Of a stretch of 64,000 nucleotides of DNA, positions 43,383 through 52,058 are shown in pieces (the stretch's first letter is position 1; every line of letters starts with the position of its first letter). A program made the position numbers and the translations under genes. The DNA comes from an uncultured Spirochaetota bacterium (GTDB lineage Bacteria; Spirochaetota; Spirochaetia; Treponematales; Rectinemataceae), in contig CAIJMU010000037.1 in NCBI GenBank assembly GCA_903821875.1, positions 1 to 64,000 of the forward strand. Reading direction: 5' to 3'. Under the pieces are notes generated by a model. The model did not search any database and was not told the origin of the DNA. It saw nothing but the letters and a program-made list of their open reading frames with translations.

Positions 43383-45047
43383 TTACTGCGCCTCACGGCT
43401 AGGAATGACAGTGTTCGAGTCCACGATCTGGAAGCGCAGCGTCCTGGAATACTGGTAGAGGGGTAGTTCCAAGGCATTCGTACCGTTTCCGAAAGCGAGG
43501 GTAAGGGTTACGACGGCGAGTTCTGTCTCAGCACCTGCAGTGAGGATGATTGCCGAGGAATTAGATTCGCCTTCGATGGTCGGCAGTACTCCCGAGCCAA
43601 ATAGCACCCACTTATAGTTAGTATAGCTTCCTCCAGTGGCTGTGATCGTTACGCTTTCGCCCTTGGATCGGTCAAGGTTAGCCAGGATGGAATTTCGAGT
43701 CGGGTTGGTCGGACTGACTGAAAAATCTAGGGCCAGCCCAGACTTGTCCGGATCGAGGGAGCCCGGGGTGTCATCAAAGGGATTGTCGAGGGAGATCGTG
43801 ATCACCGCCGTATTTGGAGTCCACTGCGCATACAGTGTCAGGCCGCCCGCGGGCATCACAAGAGAATCCGAGGGGCTAAAGGCTGTTCCAGTCCCTCCCG
43901 CGTTCGAGTTCCAGCCAGTGAAGACAAAGCCGGTCTTCGCTATGGTACCAGTTGCCATGACTTTCACTTTGCTTCCAGCCTCGTATGTATAGGCATCGAC
44001 CGGCACTGTCCCCGAGTCTGCCGTGTTGGCTGAATAGGTAACGAAGCAGGGAGCGAAGGTATAGCTGGCGATAGCGGAGGGGCCAAAATCGTTTTTCGCG
44101 CGTACTTTGAATACCGTGTTGACCAGGGGGGCGACCGATACCGTATAGGCTACCTTTCCCGCACTCAAGGCAATCCAGGCGCTTCCGTCATGGAATTCGT
44201 AGCCCGTCTCGGTATTTGAGTTGTCCACCCACGAGAAGTCGATCCCACCTTCTGTTCGGGAGGCTACCGCAAGCCCCGTAGGCGAATCAGGCGGCAGGGA
44301 TATTTTCCCATCCAGTACGATTGTCGCAGCACTGGTCCGATAATCATAAATATGAACAACTTCGATGACTGTAGCGGCCAGGGCCGTGCCCACGGACAGG
44401 TCGACCGTCAGATAGTATGTACCGCTGGCAATGCCTGTCTTTGCTATCGAAAGGCCTGTCGAAGCAGCGTCGACGGCGCTCAGTTCTTTGGTGGCCAATG
44501 CGGTATCACGAAGCGCGCGCGGATCGCTCGCAAGAAACGCGTTCGCGGTATCGATCTGGCCTTTCGGCCAGCTTATGGCCAGGTAGAGGTCTCCTTTGCC
44601 GGTAACGGCGGTCTGGAGCGGATCGAGCGTGAGCTCGACCGTATTCGCACCCGCTACGAGGTCCACTGCTGTTGAAGCCTTGAACAGGTCCTTTCCGGCT
44701 TCGATATAGCCCGTCACGGTGAGGTCCCAGGCACCAGGAACGAGATTGTCGACCACGATATTGGTAACCGCAAGTCTGTCACGCACGATCGGGTCGCCAG
44801 TCTGCGAAAGCTCGACCCGGTAGCTCAGGGCCGAAGCTTTCAGCGCTGCGGGAATGATGTCGCGCGATCCGCCACCACGCGACGCGGTCGCAGTTGCCGA
44901 AGTGGAGGGCAGGAGCACGACGAGGGAAGCCTTCGGTGTAGCCGTGGCGACCCAGGGGAAGGGAAGGGAGCAGGCTCCCGATACCATGGCAAGGAATCCG
45001 GCCATCGCGACGCCGGAAAGCCGCGTTCCAATGTTGGGCATAGGCAT
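43383..45047 (-). CDS. Mosaic predicted lipoprotein with FnIII-like and InlB-type repeat
   Basis: A 554-residue lipoprotein (lipobox VSGAC). The N-terminal module is shared with the downstream gene (GANTVELTLDPLQTAVTGKGDLYLAISWP, TGIASGTYYLTVDL). Then a FnIII-like segment (PPDSPTGLAVASR), one InlB-type repeat (FVFTGWNSNAGGTGTAF to LTLYAQW), and a C-terminal beta domain shared with the upstream gene. The ATG overlaps the upstream stop (TGATG); ATG 45041 is better placed after GGAG. Family not named; adhesin or envelope role inferred. Confidence 0.7.
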   Translation of the reverse strand: MPMPNIGTRLSGVAMAGFLAMVSGACSLPFPWVATATPKASLVVLLPSTSATATASRGGGSRDIIPAALKASALSYRVELSQTGDPIVRDRLAVTNIVVDNLVPGAWDLTVTGYIEAGKDLFKASTAVDLVAGANTVELTLDPLQTAVTGKGDLYLAISWPKGQIDTANAFLASDPRALRDTALATKELSAVDAASTGLSIAKTGIASGTYYLTVDLSVGTALAATVIEVVHIYDYRTSAATIVLDGKISLPPDSPTGLAVASRTEGGIDFSWVDNSNTETGYEFHDGSAWIALSAGKVAYTVSVAPLVNTVFKVRAKNDFGPSAIASYTFAPCFVTYSANTADSGTVPVDAYTYEAGSKVKVMATGTIAKTGFVFTGWNSNAGGTGTAFSPSDSLVMPAGGLTLYAQWTPNTAVITISLDNPFDDTPGSLDPDKSGLALDFSVSPTNPTRNSILANLDRSKGESVTITATGGSYTNYKWVLFGSGVLPTIEGESNSSAIILTAGAETELAVVTLTLAFGNGTNALELPLYQYSRTLRFQIVDSNTVIPSREAQ

Positions 45048-47017
45048 CACTCCGTGACCTTGAAGGAGACCGAGGCTGAATGCCTCACTCCGTCCGCGTC
45101 GTCGAAGAACAGGACCAATTGGTGTATAGCCAGGGATAGGGACGCATCGGCAGTAACCACGATGCTCGCCTTGTTGTTGATGCCGAGGGCCGTCGACTTC
45201 GAGGAACCGTCGATCGTCCAGAGCCACCCCGAAACTGCGCCACCCGAAGCGGTCACTGTCATGCTCCCGACCTTTCCGATGCTCAGCGATACCAGGCTTC
45301 CGTCAAAGGTCACCACCGGTACGACGGGATTCGCGAGGTTGATCGTCACCGTAGGAGCGGTGAGCCATTTTGCATAGAGGGCAATGTCGGCCGACAGCGT
45401 GTCGGTCTTGAATATCCATGCAGTGGTGCAAGCCTTTTCCCGATACCAGCCCTCGAAGTTAGAACCAGCCAGAGTCGGTGCTGCGGGCAACGAAATGCTC
45501 TCGCCGTAGGTCGCGCTTGTCCCCGGAACATCGCTGCCGCCCTGGCTGTCGAAGGTCACGGCATAGACATTCCTTGTCCATTTAGCGATGAGGGCAACCG
45601 TGCCGGTCGAGCCCACGAGAAGCCTTGTAACCTGGTTCTTGAAAGCCGCGTCCGAGAACCATCCTCCGAAGGCGTAGCCCGCCCTGGTCGCTGCGGCAAA
45701 GTCTGTCGTTGGGGTTTCGACTGTGTATGCCGAAGGATTCCCGGCTGCATTTGTCCCACCGTCGAGGTTGTAGGTAATTGCGAAGCTATCGGCGATCCAT
45801 TTCGCATAGAGGGTTGTCATTGCAGTCACTGTATCAATTGTGAAGTCCCAGGCGTTTGTGCAAGCCTGTTCCTTGTACCATCCGCGAAAGCCATAACTCG
45901 CCCTCGTGGGATCGGAGGGCTTGTTCAATGTCGTACCAACCTCGATGGTAGCCGAGGCTATGGAACTGCCGCCCTGGCTGTCGAAGCTTACGAGGGCTGT
46001 TAGCCTGGCGTTGTCCATCCACTGTGCGAACAACGTCAAGGAAGCTGTCAGGGTGATCGCGTCTCCAGGAGCATAGCTCCTTCCCTTTCCATCGCTGAGG
46101 GTATTCCAAGCCGTGAAAGTCTTGCCGGCATAGGCAAGAGTCCCACTATCGGTCGCGCTCGCCGTCTCCCCGGAAAGATATCCAAGCGAATCGATGGGAA
46201 CCGAGCCTGAGCCGGCTCCATTGGCGTCGTAGTCGAGGTAGATTGGATTAGTAATGACCTCGTAGGATTTTGCTGAGTATCCGGCGTTGTAGATCGTGAG
46301 GTAGCCACCTGCCTTCGAGTAGGCATCGCGCGCGGCACTGCTCCGACCCGTCGAGGACGAAAAGGGCTCGCCGCTCCCATATTGCCCGCTGGCCTGGAGC
46401 CGATCGGCTGCCTTGACCCAGAGTCCAAAGTCTCCGCTCGCAGGGAGGGCCTCAAGGGGAAGTTGCCAGGTCACCGACCGGCCCGCCTCGAGCGTGCCCC
46501 CAACACGCTGGCCTGCCGGCGATGTGGCGAGGTCGGGAGCAAAGGGTGCCAGGGGCACGAGATATAGCCCAAGGTAATTTTGGGGTGGGGCAAAGGCGAA
46601 ATCCGTTGTCTGGGAGAAAAGGGCAGCACCCTTGCCTTCGGTCCCGGCATAGGCGGTAGCCGTGATTGTATAGCTGCCTATCAGAAGATTGCTGAAATTG
46701 AGGATGTTCTGGGCCTGGAGGGCGACAGTCTGGCTCTTGGTCTCGAGGCCCTCGGTCTTCGGGCTCAGGATGACGGTGAGGCTCTTTGCCGTGGGAAGGA
46801 CCAACCTGGAGTAGCCCGCTGCCGGCCCGCCCGCTGCCGGCCCGCCCGCTGCTTCCTCGGCCTGCCTCCCGATGCCAAGCTCTATCCTGAGGGCGAAGGA
46901 GGCTGTCCCTGCCAGGCCAAGGGTAGGAAGCATGCAGGCACCCTGGGCCAGGACCAGAATCAGGACTGGGACAAGGCCGAGAAAAGTCGAAAGCACAGCT
47001 TGCTTTTTCGCTGCCAT
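45047..47017 (-). CDS. Lipoprotein with four InlB-type (Listeria-Bacteroides) repeats
   Basis: A 656-residue lipoprotein: lipobox AQGAC, an N-terminal beta domain, then four InlB B-type repeats each ending in a form of LYAKW (for example GFRGWYKEQACTNAW and FEGWYREKACTTAW). The C-terminal beta domain (TINLANPVVPVVTFDGS to SASVSFKVTE) is shared with the next gene. A 15-bp repeat encoding GGPAA lies at about 46818-46857. ATG 47017 follows GGAGG by 5 bp. It is the first gene of a three-lipoprotein operon. Such repeats usually mediate surface protein interactions. Confidence 0.8.
   Translation of the reverse strand: MAAKKQAVLSTFLGLVPVLILVLAQGACMLPTLGLAGTASFALRIELGIGRQAEEAAGGPAAGGPAAGYSRLVLPTAKSLTVILSPKTEGLETKSQTVALQAQNILNFSNLLIGSYTITATAYAGTEGKGAALFSQTTDFAFAPPQNYLGLYLVPLAPFAPDLATSPAGQRVGGTLEAGRSVTWQLPLEALPASGDFGLWVKAADRLQASGQYGSGEPFSSSTGRSSAARDAYSKAGGYLTIYNAGYSAKSYEVITNPIYLDYDANGAGSGSVPIDSLGYLSGETASATDSGTLAYAGKTFTAWNTLSDGKGRSYAPGDAITLTASLTLFAQWMDNARLTALVSFDSQGGSSIASATIEVGTTLNKPSDPTRASYGFRGWYKEQACTNAWDFTIDTVTAMTTLYAKWIADSFAITYNLDGGTNAAGNPSAYTVETPTTDFAAATRAGYAFGGWFSDAAFKNQVTRLLVGSTGTVALIAKWTRNVYAVTFDSQGGSDVPGTSATYGESISLPAAPTLAGSNFEGWYREKACTTAWIFKTDTLSADIALYAKWLTAPTVTINLANPVVPVVTFDGSLVSLSIGKVGSMTVTASGGAVSGWLWTIDGSSKSTALGINNKASIVVTADASLSLAIHQLVLFFDDADGVRHSASVSFKVTE
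46818..46857 (-). repeat. Short tandem repeat encoding GGPAA
   Basis: About 2.5 copies of a 15-bp unit (plus-strand form CCCGCTGCCGGCCCG) early in the mature part of the InlB-repeat lipoprotein. It keeps the reading frame. Confidence 0.7.
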
Positions 47018-47246
47018 CGCGCCCTCCGAGGCAATGTGTGCCAAACCGAACCGAACCGGCTGTTCCGAGCGACGAATTTTGCTTAATCTATCGAAACATG
47101 GAGACACCAGCACAGCAACACAAGCCTCCCAAGCTGGCTATATGTGTGCTTCTTCATACGCAAAGTGTACGCAATTTAATATTGTATTCCAGAGAAAAAC
47201 GGAATTCAGGCAGATGAATTGCCACTTGGGCGAAGGAGATCTGGAC

Positions 47247-47657
47247 ATGGCCCCAGAAGTACAAGGGAACGAATACTGCTTTTGCTGTGGCGCCGACAAC
47301 GATCGCGGCTTGCACCTGGTCTTCGACTATCCGGAGGAGGGAAGGGCCGAGACTTCGCTGCTTATCCCGGAATGGTTTGCGGGATGGAAGGGGATTACGC
47401 ACGGCGGGCTCCTGTCGACGCTGCTCGACGAGGCGATGGCCCATGCATGCATGCACGCCGTAGAAGGCGCAGTGACCGCCGAGATGACGGTCCGCTTCAA
47501 GAAGCCCCTGCCCACTGCCGGGAAGGCCTTGATCCGTGGGCGCCTTGTCGAAACGAGGGGCCGCGTGATGTCCACACTGGGACAGATCCTTGACGAGGCC
47601 GGAACGGTCTATGCGGAGGCGACGGCGAAGTTCATGGTCACGAAGCTAAAATCATGA
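47247..47657 (+). CDS. PaaI-type hot-dog thioesterase
   Basis: A cytoplasmic acyl-thioester hydrolase of 136 residues with a single hot-dog domain. The family motif is WKGITHGGLLSTLLDEAMAHA, followed by FKKPLPTAGKALIRGRLVETRGRVM. A CFCCG cluster near residue 12 is unusual for the family and might bind metal. ATG 47247 follows AAGGAG by 8 bp. Divergent from the lipoprotein operon. Substrate unknown. Confidence 0.85.
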   Translation: MAPEVQGNEYCFCCGADNDRGLHLVFDYPEEGRAETSLLIPEWFAGWKGITHGGLLSTLLDEAMAHACMHAVEGAVTAEMTVRFKKPLPTAGKALIRGRLVETRGRVMSTLGQILDEAGTVYAEATAKFMVTKLKS

Positions 47658-47685
47658 TTGGCCTTTGGCCGGGACATCACCACTC

Positions 47686-48687
47686 TCAGACGCTGACAGT
47701 ACCTTTGGAGAGCGCCGCCTTGAGCAAGGCGACGATGGCTGCGGCATTGCCCCGAGAGTCAGCGAGCCCCACAGCCTGCGGAGTCCCCTCGATGACTGCC
47801 GCCTCGATGTCTGCAATCTCTCCTGCGTACAGCTCGAGTGCAGGGAACTCTATCGTTTCGGTCCTGTCAGCACGGGTCAAGGTCAGTCGATCGCCAGGCT
47901 CGGGCTTGAAGGGCGAGCTGACCGCAATCGTCCCTTCCGCACCCGAGATCTCGAAACGGCTGCGAAAGGGCGAACGGAATCCAGAATCAAACTGGAGGAG
48001 GCAGCCCTCGGCGAGGACTTCCGTTTTGGGAAAGAGGAGTTCGCCCCAGAAACCCTCGTCGACGCCACCCTTGCCCATTACGGCGCGGCCACGCGCCTCC
48101 ACCGGCTCGACGCCAGCGACAAAACGCGCATAACTGATTGGATAGCATCCGATATCCCAGATCGAGCCACCACCGAGTTCGCCCCTGAGCCGCGGATCAT
48201 CCTCGCTCTTTATCGAAAAGGTGAAGGAACCCCGCATCGAAAGCACCCGGCCGACCGCCCCCTCCGTCACGAGCTTCCGCACCAGGCGGGTCTGCGGATG
48301 ATGGCGGTACATGAAGGCCTCGGCAACCACCCGACCTGTGGCCTTGGCTGTTTCAGCCAACTCGTCGGCCTCGGCTACCGTCAGGGCCATCGGCTTTTCG
48401 CAGAGCACGTGCTTGCCGGCGCGCATGGCCTTGATGGACCACTGTGCGTGCAGGCTGTTAGGGAGGGAGTTGTAGACGATATCGATGTCGGGATCCGCAA
48501 GCATCTCTTCATAGGAACCGTAGGCCCTGGGGATGGACCTGGCTTCGGCATAGGCCAGGGCCTTGGGCCCCTCGCGGCTTGCAACAGCCAGGAGCATGGA
48601 GCGCGATGAGGCACCGATGGGCGGTATGACTACGGAGTTGATCCGTGCCGTGGACAAAAGACCCCAAGCCAGCCTTCCTTCGATCAT
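47686..48687 (-). CDS. Gfo/Idh/MocA-family oxidoreductase
   Basis: A NAD(P)-dependent sugar or inositol-type dehydrogenase, 333 residues. The N-terminal Rossmann part has LLSTARINSVVIPPI, the DIDIVYNSLPNSLHA strand and the family EKP motif (KHVLCEKPMALTVAEA). The substrate domain has GGGSIWDIGCYPISYARF, where Asp and the Cys/His-like position are catalytic in relatives. A clear AAAGGAG site precedes ATG 48687. It converges with the thioesterase gene. Substrate unknown. Confidence 0.9.
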   Translation of the reverse strand: MIEGRLAWGLLSTARINSVVIPPIGASSRSMLLAVASREGPKALAYAEARSIPRAYGSYEEMLADPDIDIVYNSLPNSLHAQWSIKAMRAGKHVLCEKPMALTVAEADELAETAKATGRVVAEAFMYRHHPQTRLVRKLVTEGAVGRVLSMRGSFTFSIKSEDDPRLRGELGGGSIWDIGCYPISYARFVAGVEPVEARGRAVMGKGGVDEGFWGELLFPKTEVLAEGCLLQFDSGFRSPFRSRFEISGAEGTIAVSSPFKPEPGDRLTLTRADRTETIEFPALELYAGEIADIEAAVIEGTPQAVGLADSRGNAAAIVALLKAALSKGTVSV

Positions 48688-48820
48688 CCTCTGCTCCTTT
48701 GCGTGAACCCGTAGCGCCTCATCCTCGCCTTAGCCCTCCCCTTCGGTCAAGCGATGGATTCGCGCCCTGCTTCGGGTCTTTTGGTGGCCCCTGAAGCCCC
48801 GCCCGCTGTATCATCGCGCC

Positions 48821-50293
48821 ATGCCACCAAGCTTCCTCTGGTACGACCTGGAGACCTTCGGCCTCGATTCCCGGGGCGACCGCATCGCCCAATTCGCCGC
48901 CGTCCGCAGCAACGCCAGGCTGGAGCCCATAGGTGAGCGGCTCGTCAGCTACCTGCGACCCACTCCGGACTACCTGCCCAGCCCCGAATCCTGCCTCGTC
49001 CACGGAATCACGCCCCAGCATGCCACCGAAGTCGGCCTCTCCGAGTACGAGTTCGCGAGAATGCTCCGCGCCGAAATGACAGAGCCGGCAACGACGAGCG
49101 TCGGCTTCAACACAGCCCAGTTCGATGACGAGTTCGTGCGCAACCTCTTCTACCGCAACCTCTTCGACCCCTACGAACGCGAGTGGGCCAACTCCTGCTC
49201 ACGTTGGGACATCATCGACCTGGCCCGGGCGGCGCGCGACCTCCGGCCCGAGGGCATCGTATGGCCGACCGACGAGGACGGAAAGCCGGTGTTCAGGCTC
49301 GAGGCCCTCGCCAAGGCCAACGGTATCGCCCATGAGTCAGCCCACGATGCGACAAGCGATGTCCTGGCAACCCTGGGCTTCGCGCGGCTCCTCCGCGAAC
49401 GGCAGCCGAAGCTCTTCGAATGGCAGCTCCGGCACAGGGGCAAGAAAGCACTCAGGCCCCTCATCAAGCTCGACGAACGGGCTCCCCTCGTTCATTCCTC
49501 GGCCCTCCACACCGGACCGGGTGGCTGCAGCACCCTGGTCGCACCCCTGGCCTTCGACCCCAACCGCGAGAACCAGCTCATAGCCATCGACCTGCGCTTC
49601 GATCCGGGCGACATCCTCGACCTGCCCGTCGAGGAACTGCGCCGCCGCGTCTTCACGAAAAAGGACGAGCTCGACGTTCCGCGCCTCCCCCTGGTAAACA
49701 TCCAGTTGAACCGGTCGCCCTTCCTCGCCGAGGCCAAGGTCATGGACGGTCCCACGGCGGCACGGCTCGGCATCGACCTCGGGGCCTGCGAGCGGAACCG
49801 GATAATGCTTACGAAAAGCAGGGAATTGCTCCAGAAACTGGTCGCCGTCTACGCGATGCCCGAACCCTTCGAGCGACCCGACGACCCCGACCTCTGCATC
49901 TACTCAGGCGGCTTCTTCCTCGAGGAGGACCGCGAGAAGATGGGGAGGATACACGCCATGCTGGCCACCTCCGGCCCGGCAGCCGTCAAGCAGGAACTCT
50001 ATTCCCTGCGCTTCGTCGACGAGCGCCTGCCGCAGATGATCCGGCGGCTCTACGGGCGCAACTTCCCCGAGACCCTCGGCTCAGAGGAGGCCAGACGATG
50101 GAGGGACTTCTGCGCCAGCAGGCTTCAGCACCCTCCGGCGGCCAAGGCCACGGGCATCGCTGCCTATGCGAGGATGATAGAACAACGTCTCGCCGACCCA
50201 TCGACACCCGCGCGCGACCGTGGGATGCTGCAGGCCCTCCTTGCATGGAAGGACGGGCTGGAGAGGGAAGTGCTTAGTTATAAGGGTAATTGA
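48821..50293 (+). CDS. sbcB: Exodeoxyribonuclease I (SbcB/ExoI)
   Basis: A 490-residue 3'-5' single-strand DNA exonuclease. The DnaQ-type motif has D9 and E11 (WYDLETFGLD), with HGITPQHA, GFNTAQFDDEFVRNLFYRNLFDPY and the HDATSDVLAT motif. An SH3-like and a C-terminal helical part follow; RRLYGRNFPETL matches E. coli RARNFPGTL. By memory the similarity to E. coli ExoI runs over the whole length. ExoI is best known from gammaproteobacteria. I see no clear promoter or binding site before ATG 48821. Confidence 0.93.
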   Translation: MPPSFLWYDLETFGLDSRGDRIAQFAAVRSNARLEPIGERLVSYLRPTPDYLPSPESCLVHGITPQHATEVGLSEYEFARMLRAEMTEPATTSVGFNTAQFDDEFVRNLFYRNLFDPYEREWANSCSRWDIIDLARAARDLRPEGIVWPTDEDGKPVFRLEALAKANGIAHESAHDATSDVLATLGFARLLRERQPKLFEWQLRHRGKKALRPLIKLDERAPLVHSSALHTGPGGCSTLVAPLAFDPNRENQLIAIDLRFDPGDILDLPVEELRRRVFTKKDELDVPRLPLVNIQLNRSPFLAEAKVMDGPTAARLGIDLGACERNRIMLTKSRELLQKLVAVYAMPEPFERPDDPDLCIYSGGFFLEEDREKMGRIHAMLATSGPAAVKQELYSLRFVDERLPQMIRRLYGRNFPETLGSEEARRWRDFCASRLQHPPAAKATGIAAYARMIEQRLADPSTPARDRGMLQALLAWKDGLEREVLSYKGN

Positions 50294-50316
50294 GGGCGGT
50301 TCCCGGGCCCTCGGAT

Positions 50317-51078
50317 TCAGCCCCTCGGCTGCGCTGTCACCACTACGTGGGCCTTGGCCTTGACGCCGGTGTCGGGGTCGACACGGTAGTCCACGGTCCA
50401 TTGGTAGCCTCCGACGGAATCGAGGGCTGCCTTGACCACAGCCCTGTCGTCGACAGGGAGACCCTCCGTCCTGGCCCTTCGCGCGAGTTCGCAGAGCCCG
50501 CGGGCAAGCGCTGAATCAAGGGCCGGATCGAGCTCCTGCCCATCCGCGAAACCACCGACCTCGACGGCGAGATCGGCCTCGGACTCGACGGCCAGCGCGC
50601 TGTCGCCCGGCCTTACAAGGATCCATAGCGTCGCCGAGTCGGCGCTCCTGGAACGGCGGATGGCTTCGGCGATGCCCTTGTGCGCTCTCTGGATGATCAT
50701 TGCGTCGATCTTCCTGGCGGCCAAGGCTTCCTTGAACAGGGCTTCCGCTCGATTGAGAAGCGGGAGTTTGCCCTCCGGGATGATCAGGAGTTCGTTGGCA
50801 GCTGCCGCGCCCTTTGCCGCCGGGCCCTGCTTGCCCGTGCTTGCCTGCGCCTCCACTGTAGCGCCTGCTACTGCCTCGCGGACGAGGATCACGATGGCCG
50901 AAGGCGGGGGGGGAGCGGCTGCATGGGCAGGTCCCGCCGCTCCAGCCCCTGCAGGGACTGGAGAGCCCTTCGCGCAGCCAGATGTGATGGCAACTACAAA
51001 TATCGCAACTATGACGAGTATCCCTGTCCCGCGCCGTCCAGTATCCGTGCCTGACCCGCAAGGTGCCGACGCTTCCAT
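50317..51078 (-). CDS. Predicted lipoprotein following the opp operon
   Basis: A 253-residue lipoprotein with signal ILVIVAIFVVAITSGC, a Pro/Ala stretch that includes a C8 run (50913-50906), then an alpha/beta domain (VEGGFADGQE-like and RVDPDTGVKAKAHVVVTAQPRG). No family recognised. ATG 51078 follows GGAGG by 8 bp, 13 bp after the upstream ATPase stop. It may be the last gene of the oligopeptide operon. It converges with sbcB, with 23 bp between. Confidence 0.65.
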   Translation of the reverse strand: MEASAPCGSGTDTGRRGTGILVIVAIFVVAITSGCAKGSPVPAGAGAAGPAHAAAPPPPSAIVILVREAVAGATVEAQASTGKQGPAAKGAAAANELLIIPEGKLPLLNRAEALFKEALAARKIDAMIIQRAHKGIAEAIRRSRSADSATLWILVRPGDSALAVESEADLAVEVGGFADGQELDPALDSALARGLCELARRARTEGLPVDDRAVVKAALDSVGGYQWTVDYRVDPDTGVKAKAHVVVTAQPRG

Positions 51079-51091
51079 TTTCCGTCCCTCC

Positions 51092-52057
51092 CTAATCAAG
51101 GTAGCAGGCCGATACATGGCCGGGTGCCACTTCGCGGAGGGGCGGGCGCCCTTCGGAGCAGACCTTCATCGCGTGGGGACAACGGGGGTGGAAGTGGCAG
51201 CCTCCAGGGGGGTCGATGGCGCTCGGGATCTCCCCTGTCGGCAGGTTCTTGGGTTTGCGCACGCGCGGGTCGGGGATAGGAACGGCCGCAAGGAGGGCCT
51301 TGGCGTAGGGGTGGTGGGGCTTGCTGAAAAGCTCGTCCCGCGAGGCGAGCTCCACGATGCGTCCGAGGTACATGATCGCTACCCGGTCGCAGAGATACTT
51401 GGCCGTTGCAAGGTCGTGGGTGATGAAGAGGTAGGTAAGGCCAAATTCGGCCTTGAGGTCCTGCATGAGCCTGAGGATCAGGGCGCGCACCGAGACGTCG
51501 GCCATCGCTATAGGCTCGTCGGCAACCACGAAGTCCGGCCTCGTCACGAGGGCCCGCGCCAGGACGACGCGCTGACTCTGGCCGCCTGAAAGCTGGTGCG
51601 GGTACTTGCGATAGATGTATTCTGCGGGTGAAAGCCCCACCTTCTCCATGATGGACAGCACTGTTTCTTTCCTCGACTCCTTGGCCCCGAGGCGATGGAT
51701 TTCGAGGGGGTGGCCGATGGCCTGCCCGACGCTCATCCTCGGGCTCAGGCTGCTCACAGGGTCCTGGAAGACGATCTGGATCTTCTGGCGCAGCCTGCGA
51801 AGCTCCTCGGAGCCAAAGGCTGTCACGTCGGTACCGCGATATTCCACCCTGCCGGAAGTCGGCTCGATGAGGCGGAGGAGGAGCCGTCCCGTGGTCGACT
51901 TGCCAGAACCCGACTCGCCGGCCAGACCGAGGACCTCGCCCTCGGCGATCTCGAAGCTCACGTCATCCACGGCGTGCACGATCTTCTTCGGCGAAAGGAT
52001 CGCGCTCTTGACGCGGAATTCCTTGACCAGGCGCTCGGCCTTTACGAGGGTCGCCAT
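51092..52057 (-). CDS. oppF: Oligopeptide ABC transporter ATP-binding protein OppF-like
   Basis: A 321-residue import ATPase. Walker A GESGSGKST, Q loop VFQDPVSSLSPRM, signature LSGGQSQR, Walker B FVVADEPIAMADVS and a His switch in FITHDLATA. The Walker B D-loop reads AMAD, not the usual SALD; the catalytic residues are kept. The C-terminal Cys cluster (GGCHFHPRCPHAMKVC and ACYL) is typical of Opp/Dpp ATPases. ATG 52057 is one base after the oppD stop, with AGGA about 9 bp upstream. Confidence 0.93.
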   Translation of the reverse strand: MATLVKAERLVKEFRVKSAILSPKKIVHAVDDVSFEIAEGEVLGLAGESGSGKSTTGRLLLRLIEPTSGRVEYRGTDVTAFGSEELRRLRQKIQIVFQDPVSSLSPRMSVGQAIGHPLEIHRLGAKESRKETVLSIMEKVGLSPAEYIYRKYPHQLSGGQSQRVVLARALVTRPDFVVADEPIAMADVSVRALILRLMQDLKAEFGLTYLFITHDLATAKYLCDRVAIMYLGRIVELASRDELFSKPHHPYAKALLAAVPIPDPRVRKPKNLPTGEIPSAIDPPGGCHFHPRCPHAMKVCSEGRPPLREVAPGHVSACYLD

Positions 52058-52058
52058 A

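Noticed and set aside
47157-47174. TACGCAA repeated at 11-bp spacing ahead of the PaaI thioesterase, as a further Pho box
   Set aside because: The heptad does not fit NNNTNAC, only two copies exist and no -10 lies 10 bp on. It may still be a site for another regulator.
48781-48821. Leaderless start for sbcB from TATCAT at 48809-48814
   Set aside because: The -10-like box is well placed but nothing like a -35 lies at 15-19 bp.
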